Positions 54,361-62,754 of a stretch of DNA of 64,000 nucleotides are shown one piece after another. Location: assembly GCA_009917545.1 (NCBI GenBank), contig QZDW01000009.1:1-64000 (forward strand), read 5' to 3'. A program made the translations under genes and the position numbers. The notes beneath the pieces were generated by a model. That model was not told the DNA's origin and made no database searches. It saw nothing but the letters and a program-made list of their open reading frames with translations. This stretch comes from a bacterium 1XD42-76 (GTDB lineage Bacteria > Bacillota > Clostridia > Lachnospirales > Lachnospiraceae). Each line of letters opens with the position of its first letter. Position 1 is the stretch's first letter.

Positions 54361-54418
54361 AACCTTCATGCACTGCCACGCATGAAGGGAATTCATGCGC
54401 ATCTGACATACCTGAACT
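54361..54418 (-). repeat. Dispersed hairpin repeat, partial copy 3 (inverted)
   Basis: On the minus strand reads AAGTTCAGG...ATGCGC...TTCATGC-GTGGCAGT-GCATGAAGGTT. The 3' hairpin has a perfect 7-bp stem TTCATGC/GCATGAA. The left hairpin and the GAAAG start are missing. It begins 5 bases after the SpoVAF-like stop codon. Confidence 0.65.
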
Positions 54419-54421
54419 TAG

Positions 54422-54474
54422 AAAAACAGCGGGGTACATCCGGCCAGCAATATGCCGTGTACCCCGCTGCTTTA
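54422..54474 (-). terminator. Terminator of the His/Cys-rich gene
   Basis: Minus-strand stem CAGCGGGGTACA / TGTACCCCGCTG (12 bp) followed by TTTTT, just beyond the stop codon at 54480. Confidence 0.85.
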
Positions 54475-54479
54475 TTTCA

Positions 54480-54749
54480 TTAATAACGGCAGTGATGATG
54501 CCCGCCACAGCCTGACGTCTGCACTGTCTCACAGGAATGGTCGCAATACCCGCTGTTATGTGCATAACCGCAGTAATCATGGCCATCATGCGTATGCCGC
54601 CCTGTCTCATCACAGCCCTCAAACGTACATACCGGACACGATGTGTCCTGCGCAACCTGTCTATGATGCCCGTGAGCCATTGCCGGGAATGTCAAAAGAG
54701 CCGCTGCCAGAAGTCCTGCGGCAACAGCCGTTAATGTTCTCTTAACCAT
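54480..54749 (-). CDS. Secreted His/Cys-rich mini-protein
   Basis: An 89-residue pre-protein with a clear signal peptide (basic KR, hydrophobic AAGLLAAALLTFPA, cleavage after AMA near residue 25). The mature part of about 64 residues has 8 cysteines and 11 histidines, in CPVCTFEGC, RHTHDGHDYC, CDHSC and CGGHHHC, strongly suggesting binding of a transition metal such as zinc, copper or nickel outside the cell. I do not recognise a family. The gene is well built: TTGACT/TACAAT promoter, AAGGAGG ribosome site and a strong terminator, so it is surely expressed. Confidence 0.85.
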   Translation of the reverse strand: MVKRTLTAVAAGLLAAALLTFPAMAHGHHRQVAQDTSCPVCTFEGCDETGRHTHDGHDYCGYAHNSGYCDHSCETVQTSGCGGHHHCRY

Positions 54750-54803
54750 CTGAATTTCCTCCTTCCCATCCTTTCACCCAAAAGGCCGTTCTTTACTGCC
54801 TTC

Positions 54804-54832
54804 ATTGTATTACAATGGGCAGGTAAAGTCAA
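54804..54832 (-). promoter_or_regulatory. Promoter of the His/Cys-rich gene
   Basis: Minus strand: TTGACT (54827-54832), 17-base spacer, TACAAT (54804-54809), 55 bases before the ATG. No metal-regulator box is recognised. Confidence 0.65.
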
Positions 54833-54943
54833 TAGGGATGCGGCAACATCAAAAAGACTTTCCGATACAGCCGGACATATCTGTCCCCATGCTGCCGACT
54901 CATTTTCCAAAGAGAATGTTTAAGCAACAATCTGCGGCCGGCT

Positions 54944-55894
54944 TCACAGATATTTTTCTGCGGCCTCAAGGCTCAGGCCGTATTGCTCCTGGATCTTCAT
55001 AAGAATCATCTGCTGCGGAATCCCCAAATTTTTTAATATAGAGACAGTTCCCCGGATACCTGCATCCATTCCCTCCTTAATTCCTTCCTCAATTCCTTCC
55101 CTTTTTATAGCCTTCGCTTCATATTCCAGAACCTTTCCGCCCATCACAGATTTCACTCCTTCCCTGACAGCATGATATTTTACGGCAATATGTTCCAATA
55201 CTTTGTTTGACATGTCAATTATGGTACATCTCGTGTACTCGCTGATCTTTCCCTGATTCAGCAGCTCTTCCAGCCTGTTTTTGATCTTTTCATACTCTTC
55301 CTGTAAAGCTCTCAGCTTCTTCTTGTCCTTTTCATATTCCTCGAAACGCGCTTCGTGGGAAAAAATATAGAAAGGGATCAGAAACAGAAGCTCCTTTTCA
55401 AACAGTGCCTCCAGGGTATACTGCTGAGACTTCATCACCGGGATATCATATTCTACTGTCCCTCCCGGCGTGACCATCCTGATTTTTAATGTATCGGGGG
55501 TCGATTCCCGGGATCTCAAAAACAGCACAGCAGAATGCGGCAGTGTCACGGTAAGAATATTTCCCCTGATTTCCCCTTCATCCAGGGCAATCTGCGTGTC
55601 ATATTCAAAGAACCGGATCAACATGCTGTGATCTGCGCTGCTTTGACATTCCAGATGATATTTTTTCGTTACCTCTCCCTGTATTTTAAAACTGGTATCC
55701 GTGACCCGTTCCTCTTCATTTCCACCCTGCTGATTCAGAAAATGTTCGTTAGGAGCAAAGATGACTGTCTCTGTTCCAGAATAGTTTTCTCCAAATACCT
55801 CATTAATCACAGGAATGATAAGCGGACTACAGTCATTTAGCAATGTGCGAAATACATCATCATATGGTGTATTCACTGTCCTTATGCGATCCAT
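54944..55894 (-). CDS. Rpn/PD-(D/E)XK nuclease family transposase-like protein
   Basis: A 316-residue protein of the Rpn family of recombination-promoting nucleases, often annotated as putative transposase. The N-terminal nuclease domain shows NTPYDDVFRTLLND, RVTDTSFKI and KYHLECQSSADHSMLIRFFEYD, which contain the D and ExQ elements of the PD-(D/E)XK core. The C-terminal half is helical and charged, with a repeated KREGIEEGIKEG stretch typical of these proteins. ATG at 55894 has AAGGAG. A copy of the dispersed repeat lies 86 bases upstream and an inverted copy lies beyond the next gene. Confidence 0.88.
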   Translation of the reverse strand: MDRIRTVNTPYDDVFRTLLNDCSPLIIPVINEVFGENYSGTETVIFAPNEHFLNQQGGNEEERVTDTSFKIQGEVTKKYHLECQSSADHSMLIRFFEYDTQIALDEGEIRGNILTVTLPHSAVLFLRSRESTPDTLKIRMVTPGGTVEYDIPVMKSQQYTLEALFEKELLFLIPFYIFSHEARFEEYEKDKKKLRALQEEYEKIKNRLEELLNQGKISEYTRCTIIDMSNKVLEHIAVKYHAVREGVKSVMGGKVLEYEAKAIKREGIEEGIKEGMDAGIRGTVSILKNLGIPQQMILMKIQEQYGLSLEAAEKYL

Positions 55895-55979
55895 TGGCAC
55901 CTGTCTCCTTACGAAAATCGTGTGCATCCTCCCCGGGAAGGAAAGATTGTAAACAGCAAATTTATTTATCCTTTCCTAT

Positions 55980-56079
55980 GAAAGTCTATCTCCGCAGGCA
56001 ATTTAAGTTCAGGGATGCCTAATGCGCCGGAACAACTTTCATTCATAGTGGTTCGCTCACCTGGGGGCGCATGGAGGTT
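55980..56079 (+). repeat. Dispersed hairpin repeat, copy 4
   Basis: GAAAGTC...GTTCAGGGATGCCTAATG, CGCC, then ACTTTCATTCAT and GGGCGCATGGAGGTT. GAAAGT pairs with ACTTTC. The left inner stem is weak (CTCCGCAGGCAA). The 3' stem TTCAT/ATGGA holds by one G-U pair. Upstream of the Rpn gene. Confidence 0.85.
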
Positions 56080-56302
56080 TCCTATAGTGTACCATATCCC
56101 ACAGCATTACTCAATCTGAAAACCCGTCCTTTATTTCCCGGCTCCCTGTGTACTGTCATCACAGTATGTCCACAACCTGGTATATACAAAGTATATCACA
56201 TTTTCCGGTACTCATAAAAATCAGTCCTGCAAATCTATCAATTTGTCCGCAAATTAGTACCCCATCGTTGTCTTTCTCCCCGGCCGCCCATGCCTGCTGG
56301 TT

Positions 56303-57643
56303 TCAATCCAGGCCATGTATCCAGTCAGCTCTCCTGTAATAGAAGAAAAATGCGGCAGAGCTTAAGGCCCAGGTCAGAGGATATACCCAGTAAATCATCT
56401 GTATACTGTGAGTCAAAGGCACCGTAATCACCAGAAACGCCACCCGCACGACGCACCAGAAACTCATCATAACGATCATAGACACCATCGTCTTTCCAGC
56501 TCCGCGCAGCACTGCTGCGATCGAGTGGGAATATGCCAGCAAAAAGAAGAACAAGCAGGATGTCCGCGCTTTTTCTGTCCCCAGTCTCACCACCTCCGGG
56601 GTGGAATCGAATGCCGCAATGAGCTGAGGAGCCAGGATAAAGACTAAAATGCCGATGGTTTCCGCCAGAATGACTGCTGTGACAACCCCAAAGCGAACAC
56701 CTCTTTTTGCCCGCTCATATTCCTTCCCACCCAGATTCTGCCCCACAAAAGTCGTGAGTGCCAGCATAAAGCTGGTAATCGGCAGGAATCCAAAGCCTTC
56801 GATCTTCGAGAACGCCCCACAGCCCGCCATCGCCATTGCGCCAAAGGTATTGATTTGTGACTGAACCACCACATTAGCGAAGGAAATAATCGAATTCTGG
56901 ATCCCGGATGGCAGGCCGATACGGATAATCTCCCTCAGCATATCAGCGTGAAAGCCGATCTTTGACAGAGAAAGCTTATAGCTTTCCTTTGTCCTGAGCA
57001 GTTGCTGCAAACACAATCCTGCACTCAAAAACTGTGAAATGACCGTCGCGGCAGCAGCGCCTGCCACTCCCATATGGAACCGCCGGATCAGTATGATATC
57101 CAGCATAATGTTGACAAGCGTCGATATCATCAGATAATAGAGAGGATGACGGCTGTCACCGACAGCCTGCAGAATTCCCACAAAAACATTATACATGACA
57201 AAGCCGAAGGCACCGGCAAAGTAAATCCTCAGATATGTAACGGATTCTCCCATCACTGACTCCGGCGTGTTCATCCAGATTAAAAGCCGTGGAGAAAAAC
57301 AGACTCCGGCAGCCATAATGACAATACTGGCAGCCAGCCCGAAGGCCACGGTCGTGTGAATTGCCGTCTGCATCGTTTTCCGGTCTCCGGCGCCGAAATA
57401 CTTGGACATCACAACCCCGGCGCCGCTTGAGATCCCGATTAGGAATCCGATCAGCATAAAGGTCAGATTTCCTGACGAGCTGACGGCCGCGAGGGCATTG
57501 CTCCCCAGGAAGTTCCCTACAATCAGGGAATCTACCACATTATACAGCTGCTGAAACAGATTGCCGAAAAAAATCGGCAGCGCAAACAACGTCAGCCGTT
57601 TCCATATTATCCCCTGTGTCATTGGTTCTGCTGTTCTTGCCAT
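56303..57643 (-). CDS. MATE family efflux transporter 4
   Basis: A 446-residue MATE exporter with twelve helices. Motifs: LTLFALPIFFGNLFQQLYN, VDSLIVGNFLGSNALAAVSS and FVGQNLGGKEYERAKRG. It is similar to MATE 3 at 48970. Start at 57643 has AGGAAGGGGCGG. The radical SAM gene ends 18 bases upstream, so the two form one unit. Whether the pump exports the product of that enzyme cannot be judged. Confidence 0.92.
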   Translation of the reverse strand: MARTAEPMTQGIIWKRLTLFALPIFFGNLFQQLYNVVDSLIVGNFLGSNALAAVSSSGNLTFMLIGFLIGISSGAGVVMSKYFGAGDRKTMQTAIHTTVAFGLAASIVIMAAGVCFSPRLLIWMNTPESVMGESVTYLRIYFAGAFGFVMYNVFVGILQAVGDSRHPLYYLMISTLVNIMLDIILIRRFHMGVAGAAAATVISQFLSAGLCLQQLLRTKESYKLSLSKIGFHADMLREIIRIGLPSGIQNSIISFANVVVQSQINTFGAMAMAGCGAFSKIEGFGFLPITSFMLALTTFVGQNLGGKEYERAKRGVRFGVVTAVILAETIGILVFILAPQLIAAFDSTPEVVRLGTEKARTSCLFFFLLAYSHSIAAVLRGAGKTMVSMIVMMSFWCVVRVAFLVITVPLTHSIQMIYWVYPLTWALSSAAFFFYYRRADWIHGLD

Positions 57644-57661
57644 TTCCGCCCCTTCCTCCTG

Positions 57662-58528
57662 TTACATTGCCTGCAGGCTCAACAGATAGGCCATTGCCTG
57701 TAAAAGCTCTTCCTTCTGCGCGGGAAGCATCCCCTGGATCGTGAACTGGTCGAGTACGGTGGTGTCCTCGAACAGGCAGTCTGTGACTGTCAGATTTTGT
57801 AAAAGCAGACGTTCCTCCGCAAGGATTTCTGCCGGAGTCATCTCATCAAACATCCCGTTCTGCGCTTCCTTATAGAGCTTCGTATCCTCCCACAGCTTCA
57901 GTTTCAGGCACCAGATGTTACGCGGATGGACCTGATTCAGGAGCCGGGCTGTTTCGACTGCATGCATACGCGAAAAGGTGCGTCCTCCAAGTCCCGGAAT
58001 AATCGTCAGATAATAGTCAATTCCGGCTTTGTCAAGACGCCAGAGGCCGTCGAGAATCTGTGCTGATGTAATCCCCTTTTTCCGCGCCTCCAGAATCGAA
58101 TCGCTCCCGCTCTCCACGCCAATATGAAGCGCCGCCAGCCCCTGTCCGTGCAGCCTGGAAAGCTCCTCGTCCGTCTTGGAAAGGATATCGTCAATACGGG
58201 AATACATCGCATATTCTCTGATCCCAGGCATATACTGTCCGGTCAGCTCCATGATCGTAAAAATCCGCTCCGCACTCATACAAAACGCATTCTCCCCCAG
58301 AAAAAACAGGCGCGTATCGTCAGGCCTGAGACTGGCGAGGAGTTTAAGGCTTTCCTCAATTTTCTCCATCGGGTGGAGCCGGAACGGATCCTTGGCAAAG
58401 TCACAGAAGGTGCATTTATGCCAGCTGCAGCCAAGCGATACCTCAAGTGCTGCTGACGTCTGTTCGTGTGGAGGCAGGTAAATTGTGTCATGGCTGTAAA
58501 TCGACTGATATAATTCTTCTCTTGTCAT
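57662..58528 (-). CDS. Radical SAM protein (Elp3/MiaB-like fold)
   Basis: A 288-residue radical SAM enzyme. The cluster motif is LGCSWHKCTFCDF, spaced C-x4-C-x2-C, a variant seen in a family of uncharacterised radical SAM proteins. Other barrel motifs are LFFLGENAF, GLAALHIGVESGSDSIL and DYYLTIIPGLGG. The C-terminus ends near residue 288 with no auxiliary cluster. ATG at 58528 has AAAGGGGAA; 21 upstream codons lack a site. Function unknown; the MATE gene downstream is probably co-transcribed. Confidence 0.87.
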   Translation of the reverse strand: MTREELYQSIYSHDTIYLPPHEQTSAALEVSLGCSWHKCTFCDFAKDPFRLHPMEKIEESLKLLASLRPDDTRLFFLGENAFCMSAERIFTIMELTGQYMPGIREYAMYSRIDDILSKTDEELSRLHGQGLAALHIGVESGSDSILEARKKGITSAQILDGLWRLDKAGIDYYLTIIPGLGGRTFSRMHAVETARLLNQVHPRNIWCLKLKLWEDTKLYKEAQNGMFDEMTPAEILAEERLLLQNLTVTDCLFEDTTVLDQFTIQGMLPAQKEELLQAMAYLLSLQAM

Positions 58529-58608
58529 GGCGTATTCCCCTTTCTGCGGCAGGCATAACTGATAAAACCCCTGTGCCAAGCACAGTATCACCCTATAAAA
58601 AATATGGA

Positions 58609-58622
58609 TTCCTTATAAGGAA
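58609..58622. other. Perfect 14-bp palindrome
   Basis: TTCCTTATAAGGAA between the 335-residue gene and the radical SAM gene; could be an operator or part of a weak terminator. Confidence 0.35.
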
Positions 58623-58625
58623 GCA

Positions 58626-59633
58626 TTATCGGCTCATTGTTCTCTGTTCCTTCTCACCGAACAGATATAACGTCCCACTGTCATAATCCCAGGCTGATTT
58701 TGAAATCCTGTCAAGGGCAGCAGATTTTCCCAGTATCTCGATGTAGTCATAATGGATATCAAACGCCACAGGCACCGGCCTGCCGTTACGCTCCAGTATT
58801 TCCCGGAATTTCTGATGGATGAATTCCGGATTCTTTTCGTAGTGGATCTGGGCGAGAGATGCCCGCCTGATGCTCCGGTCAGCACGCAGGACTGCCTGCA
58901 CACTGTCACCTGATGTTGTCACTCCGAACCCAGGCAGATAATAGGCATCGTCCACATCAACCAGTGTATTCACATGACCGGTGATAAGAGATGTAAGCTC
59001 CCCGTCATTCAGGTTGATACGGTTGCCCCGGCTGTCACAGGGCATCACACCTCTGAGCATCCTGTCCTCAAGTAACTCTGGCCAGTTGCGCCTAAAGATC
59101 ACCAGAAGCCGCCTGCCAAGCCAGTCTACAGGAAGGTTTTCCCCCTTTTTCAACGCTTCCGGATGCTCCCCGATATCAATCAAATAGGCGTCATCCTCTT
59201 TTATACATCCATATAAAAGATATTTCCCCGGCTTTGCAAAGCCATCCTTTTTTATAACCGGAAGCGTGTCCTGCTCCTTGGCCGACAAATGCAGATGGAT
59301 AAACCCGTATACCATGTTCTGGTAATCGCGGCTCCCCTGCCCATAAAGTCCGCGGCTCTGAAAGCAGTTAATATCCGTCCCCTCCTCCAACCATCCAGCC
59401 ATTTTTTGAAAAGCTGTCTGCACCGGGGCAGGCAGGGAGGGCAGCTTTGCCGAAAGCTCCTCTGACACATGGACTGTCCGCTTTCCAGGCAGAATATATT
59501 TATCCAGAAACGTATACCACTTGATGAGCAGTTCTCTGAGGGACGCGCTTTCCTTATACCGGATGCCGTACAGCTGAAGCCATTCTGCCACTGTATCACG
59601 CAGATCCTTCTTAAAATCAATCATATCTTTCAC
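58626..59633 (-). CDS. Hypothetical protein of 335 residues
   Basis: I do not recognise a family. Soluble, no signal peptide. The first third is helical and charged. Distinctive parts are SRGLYGQGSRDYQNMVYGFI, DDAYLIDIGEHPEALKKGE, DVDDAYYLPGFGVTTSGDS and a C-terminal VAFDIHYDYIEILGKSAALD. The start is taken as GTG at 59633, which overlaps the MgtC stop as GTGA, so the genes are probably translated together; ATG three codons later is possible. Confidence 0.65.
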   Translation of the reverse strand: MKDMIDFKKDLRDTVAEWLQLYGIRYKESASLRELLIKWYTFLDKYILPGKRTVHVSEELSAKLPSLPAPVQTAFQKMAGWLEEGTDINCFQSRGLYGQGSRDYQNMVYGFIHLHLSAKEQDTLPVIKKDGFAKPGKYLLYGCIKEDDAYLIDIGEHPEALKKGENLPVDWLGRRLLVIFRRNWPELLEDRMLRGVMPCDSRGNRINLNDGELTSLITGHVNTLVDVDDAYYLPGFGVTTSGDSVQAVLRADRSIRRASLAQIHYEKNPEFIHQKFREILERNGRPVPVAFDIHYDYIEILGKSAALDRISKSAWDYDSGTLYLFGEKEQRTMSR

Positions 59634-60310
59634 ATTACACCGACTGACAAAACACCCTCTGTCCCCGCCAGAGTCCGCAGATATGCCTCTCTTTCTGCCC
59701 CTATTGGCAGGCGGACCGTCAGCATGATCGTATAATATCCTCCCTCCGGTTTTGATTTGTCCAGATCAAACATGTCAATCTTGCAGCCGTCCTCCTTTAG
59801 CCGGTATAGCAGGACTGACATGGTTCTGCTGTCATTGGCCTCCACGTACAGCCTCACATACCTGGAATGGCGGTAGACCCGCTCCTCGATCAGCGGTATC
59901 ACATGCAGGCCTCCCAGAAGCAGCACTGCCGCCAGAAAAGCACCGTCCACAAAGCCAATCCCGGCCGCCAGTCCGATGCAGGCGCAGATCCAGATACTGG
60001 CCGCTGAGGTCAGCCCCTTTACCTGATGCCCTGACACGATAATCGAGCCTGCCCCCAGAAATCCGACTCCGCTGATGACCTGGGCTGCCATACGCGAAAG
60101 GTCGGTTCCCCCCGGATATACTTTGTCCATATATTGCGCTGTTATCATCACCATCGCCGCCCCCAGGCAGACGGCGGCATCGGTTCTGGCCCCTCCACCA
60201 CGTTTTTTTGCCCCGCGGTCAATGCCGATAAGGGAGCCAAGGATCAGGGCAGCTGCCATTCTAAACAGAACATTTCCAGGCGTCCATGCAGTCAGGCCGT
60301 CAAAAAACAT
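59630..60310 (-). CDS. MgtC/SapB family membrane protein
   Basis: A 226-residue protein with four or five membrane helices (residues 10-140) containing the family signature ALILGSLIGIDRGAKKR, GARTDAAVCLGAAMVM and ISGVGFLGAGSIIV. A C-terminal ACT-like soluble domain follows (YVRLYVEANDSRTMSVLLY). MgtC proteins affect Mg2+ adaptation and ATP synthase; the role in this organism is unknown. It overlaps the GNAT gene upstream by 11 bases. Confidence 0.9.
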   Translation of the reverse strand: MFFDGLTAWTPGNVLFRMAAALILGSLIGIDRGAKKRGGGARTDAAVCLGAAMVMITAQYMDKVYPGGTDLSRMAAQVISGVGFLGAGSIIVSGHQVKGLTSAASIWICACIGLAAGIGFVDGAFLAAVLLLGGLHVIPLIEERVYRHSRYVRLYVEANDSRTMSVLLYRLKEDGCKIDMFDLDKSKPEGGYYTIMLTVRLPIGAEREAYLRTLAGTEGVLSVGVM

Positions 60311-60767
60311 AGCTCTCCTTCCTGTACATTCTCGTCATTTCCTTCTCCCCATCGCCCTGTACCATACACAGAAATTCCCATCCGTAACGCTCGTAAAAGG
60401 AAGTATGGTCCGTAATCAGGTAAAGCGTGTCAATCCCCGCTCCTGCAAAATCCGCACAGGCCATATCCAGCATTTCCCCGGCGATTCCCTGGCAACGGTA
60501 TTCTTTTTCCACGTAAACGGCGCATACATTCGGCGTCAGGTCCTTCCGGTTATGAAAATCGTTCTCAATCACGCCGAGGCCTGCAATGATTCGCTCCCAG
60601 TCCAGCATAATATACCATTGTGGAACAGCGCCTTTTTTCTTCAGACACTCGGCCATGCTCTCTTCGTAGGCCTTTTGGGGGATGTTCCATTTCTCGTGGA
60701 ACCACTTCGCCGCTCTCTCTGCCCATTCAGGGTGATCCTGTATTTTTATCCGCTTATACTGTTCCAT
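60300..60767 (-). CDS. GNAT family N-acetyltransferase
   Basis: A 155-residue acetyltransferase. The acetyl-CoA loop is seen as CAVYVEKEYRCQGIAGEMLD and the following DTLYLITDHTSFYERYGWEF is the typical C-terminal GNAT strand and helix. The N-terminus (WAERAAKWFHEKWNIP) resembles GNAT proteins that act on small amines or antibiotics. Substrate not inferable. First gene of a run with MgtC and the 335-residue protein. Confidence 0.9.
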   Translation of the reverse strand: MEQYKRIKIQDHPEWAERAAKWFHEKWNIPQKAYEESMAECLKKKGAVPQWYIMLDWERIIAGLGVIENDFHNRKDLTPNVCAVYVEKEYRCQGIAGEMLDMACADFAGAGIDTLYLITDHTSFYERYGWEFLCMVQGDGEKEMTRMYRKESYVF

Positions 60768-60824
60768 TCATTCCCTCCCGTCTTTCTGTCATCTCTCCCA
60801 TATCACTGTCCTACAGATACGGAA

Positions 60825-60922
60825 GGAGCTGTTGCACTAAGAAATTTTTATACAGGATATTGCTTTTCGCGGAGAACGAAAATGCTATATCTTATATCCC
60901 TTTTTCTTGTTGCGACAGCCCC
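60825..60922 (-). mobile_element. 98-bp MITE-like element, copy B
   Basis: Reverse-orientation copy of the element at 19121-19218. On the minus strand it starts GGGGCTGTCGCAAC and ends GTGCAACAGCTCC. One end has three changes, so the terminal repeats are no longer perfect. The core AAAAGCAATATCCTGTATAA is unchanged. Confidence 0.75.
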
Positions 60923-61042
60923 TTCTTTTTGTCTTTAAAACTGGTTTCTGTACCGGTACATTTCGGTGATTCCTCTGTCATTCAGAACCACAATTGCTTT
61001 CTCATAACGAGTCCAAGCATACAATACCTCCGCTGCCCGGTA

Positions 61043-61720
61043 TCAAAAAACCTTACTCATTTTCTCCGCACCCTGTCTGTTCGCCAAAAGGAGTTCCTCC
61101 AGCTGGAGCTGATACAAATGTGCGCCGGACCTGTTGCCGCCTGCTGCCTGCATAGCAATGTATTCCCCATAATACGATTCAAAGTCCATCCTGGTATCCG
61201 GGAAAGTATCTTCCATAGAAGCCCACAGGGCAATCGGTCCCGCTTTCGCGGCCTTCAGATCCCCTTCCCTTGACAAATGGGCATTCAGGGCAATCATCTC
61301 CGCCGGGGACGCATGATGCGGATCGACCTCATTCAGAGAAACGACAGCCTCATAGTTTTCTCCTCCCTGGGTTTTCCCCCAGATTTGGACAACCGGAACT
61401 TCGGCAGTCGAGCTTTCATGATACTTCACGTTCACCGAACCTCCTTTTCCTCCCACAGAAGCCAGAATCCCTTCTCCCCAATACAGAGTTGATTCCTGAC
61501 CGCTGCTTGTACGCGCATGCAGAACCAGAGTTTTGGGTGAAACAGCCCCTATCCCGCTGAATGAAATGTCTGCCAAAGTTTCCTCCCCGGGAGCGCTTTC
61601 CCCGCTCTTTTTTTCAACAAGGCTGGCAAAGCTCTCTTTTGTCTGCGTCCGGGGTTTAGTGTTTCGCCCTGTAAGAGTCTGCATCTGTCCAGATACCCGA
61701 AAATCAAGTCTTTCTAACAT
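61043..61720 (-). CDS. Hypothetical protein of 225 residues
   Basis: I do not recognise a family. It is soluble with a low-complexity, positively charged N-terminus (LTGRNTKPRTQTKESF), then a beta-rich centre (SPKTLVLHARTSSGQ, GGSVNVKYHES, VPVVQIWGKTQGGENYEAVV) and a helical C-terminal part (FESYYGEYIAMQAAGGN, HLYQLQLEELLLANRQG). The pattern recalls small proteins beside flagellar or structural genes, but none is near. AGGGAGAGG stands just ahead of the ATG. Stand-alone gene. Confidence 0.6.
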   Translation of the reverse strand: MLERLDFRVSGQMQTLTGRNTKPRTQTKESFASLVEKKSGESAPGEETLADISFSGIGAVSPKTLVLHARTSSGQESTLYWGEGILASVGGKGGSVNVKYHESSTAEVPVVQIWGKTQGGENYEAVVSLNEVDPHHASPAEMIALNAHLSREGDLKAAKAGPIALWASMEDTFPDTRMDFESYYGEYIAMQAAGGNRSGAHLYQLQLEELLLANRQGAEKMSKVF

Positions 61721-61810
61721 TTACCTTCCTCTCCCTTCTTTCGCATATGTACGATCGTCTTTGCCTTTTGCACTCCCGGTGTTTCTGATTGTTTCACCTG
61801 CCTGTGGCAC

Positions 61811-62575
61811 CTATATCTTCGGACACTCGAATTTCTTCATCTCTCCGAGAAATCCCCGGATATAGTCGACTGCCAGATCAAGTGCCGCCTGTCCCAGCTC
61901 TGCAGTTGAATCTTTGGGGTCAAATGGGCCGAACCAGCCGGCAGGAGCGTTTTCCTTCGTGTCTCTCACCAGACGCACCTTCCCGCCGCGATAGTTTACA
62001 ACCTGAATATAGGACGCAGAAACTGCTTCCGACAGCCTTCCGGCATCCATCGGCCTGCAAAGCTCCAAATGCACGGAATCCGGCTCAATCGCCATCATCA
62101 CTGAGGTTTCCAGAATATCCCCGTGGCCGCCGCGGAATCGGTCATCCAGCTCAGCGACCAGGCTCCACCAGTCAATGCTGGCGCAAAGACCACCTTTATG
62201 ATAAACCTCCAAAGCGGCCTTGTCAATAGAAGGGGTGTTGCCGCCATGTCCGTTGAGTACCACAAAACGCCTCGCTCCATGACGCATCAGACTGTCTGTG
62301 ATACTGTGCAGCACAACATACAGCCCTTCAAAGCCGATATCAATACTGCCTGCAAAGCTCTGATGATATGGGCACACCCCGTAGGGCATGGTCGGCGCAA
62401 CAATAATGCCCTCCATATCTGCAATCTTCTGTGCCAGATAATCCGGCACCCTGTAATCCGTCCCCAGCGCGCTCTGCGTGCCGTGCACCTCCGTGCTACC
62501 GACCGGGATGACTACAATCGGATCCTTTTTAAATTCTTCCTGTGCCTGTATAGTCGTTAAATTACCAAGATACAT
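61811..62575 (-). CDS. Creatininase family hydrolase
   Basis: A 254-residue metal-dependent amidohydrolase. Metal ligands are visible in VGSTEVHG (Glu, His), in LGTDYRV, in VLNGHGGNT and in RGGHGDILETS. In creatininase itself the last motif is usually GHAGxxETS; the GHGD variant suggests another substrate. The family splits cyclic amides or N-glycosidic bonds. The M20 amidohydrolase gene lies upstream in the same direction, separated by the tandem repeats. Confidence 0.9.
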   Translation of the reverse strand: MYLGNLTTIQAQEEFKKDPIVVIPVGSTEVHGTQSALGTDYRVPDYLAQKIADMEGIIVAPTMPYGVCPYHQSFAGSIDIGFEGLYVVLHSITDSLMRHGARRFVVLNGHGGNTPSIDKAALEVYHKGGLCASIDWWSLVAELDDRFRGGHGDILETSVMMAIEPDSVHLELCRPMDAGRLSEAVSASYIQVVNYRGGKVRLVRDTKENAPAGWFGPFDPKDSTAELGQAALDLAVDYIRGFLGEMKKFECPKI

Positions 62576-62648
62576 ATTCGTTTCTCCCTTCCTTTTCTGT
62601 CTGTCTGTTTTCCATTATCATTTTCACGAAATCACTTGGGATTACTAT

Positions 62649-62748
62649 GAAAGTTCATCGCCGCAGGCGATCTAAATTCAGGGATGCCTAATGCGCCTGG
62701 ATTACTTTCATTCATGGTAGTGCGCTCACTCGTGGGCGCATGAAGGTT
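62649..62748 (+). repeat. Dispersed hairpin repeat, copy 5 (tandem)
   Basis: GAAAGTTCATCGCCGCAGGCGATCT... Left stem TCGCC/GGCGA; outer GAAAGT with ACTTTC; 3' hairpin TTCATG/CATGAA enclosing TGCGC/GCGCA. The last 73 bases are identical to copy 6, 6 bases further on. Confidence 0.92.
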
Positions 62749-62754
62749 TACTTT

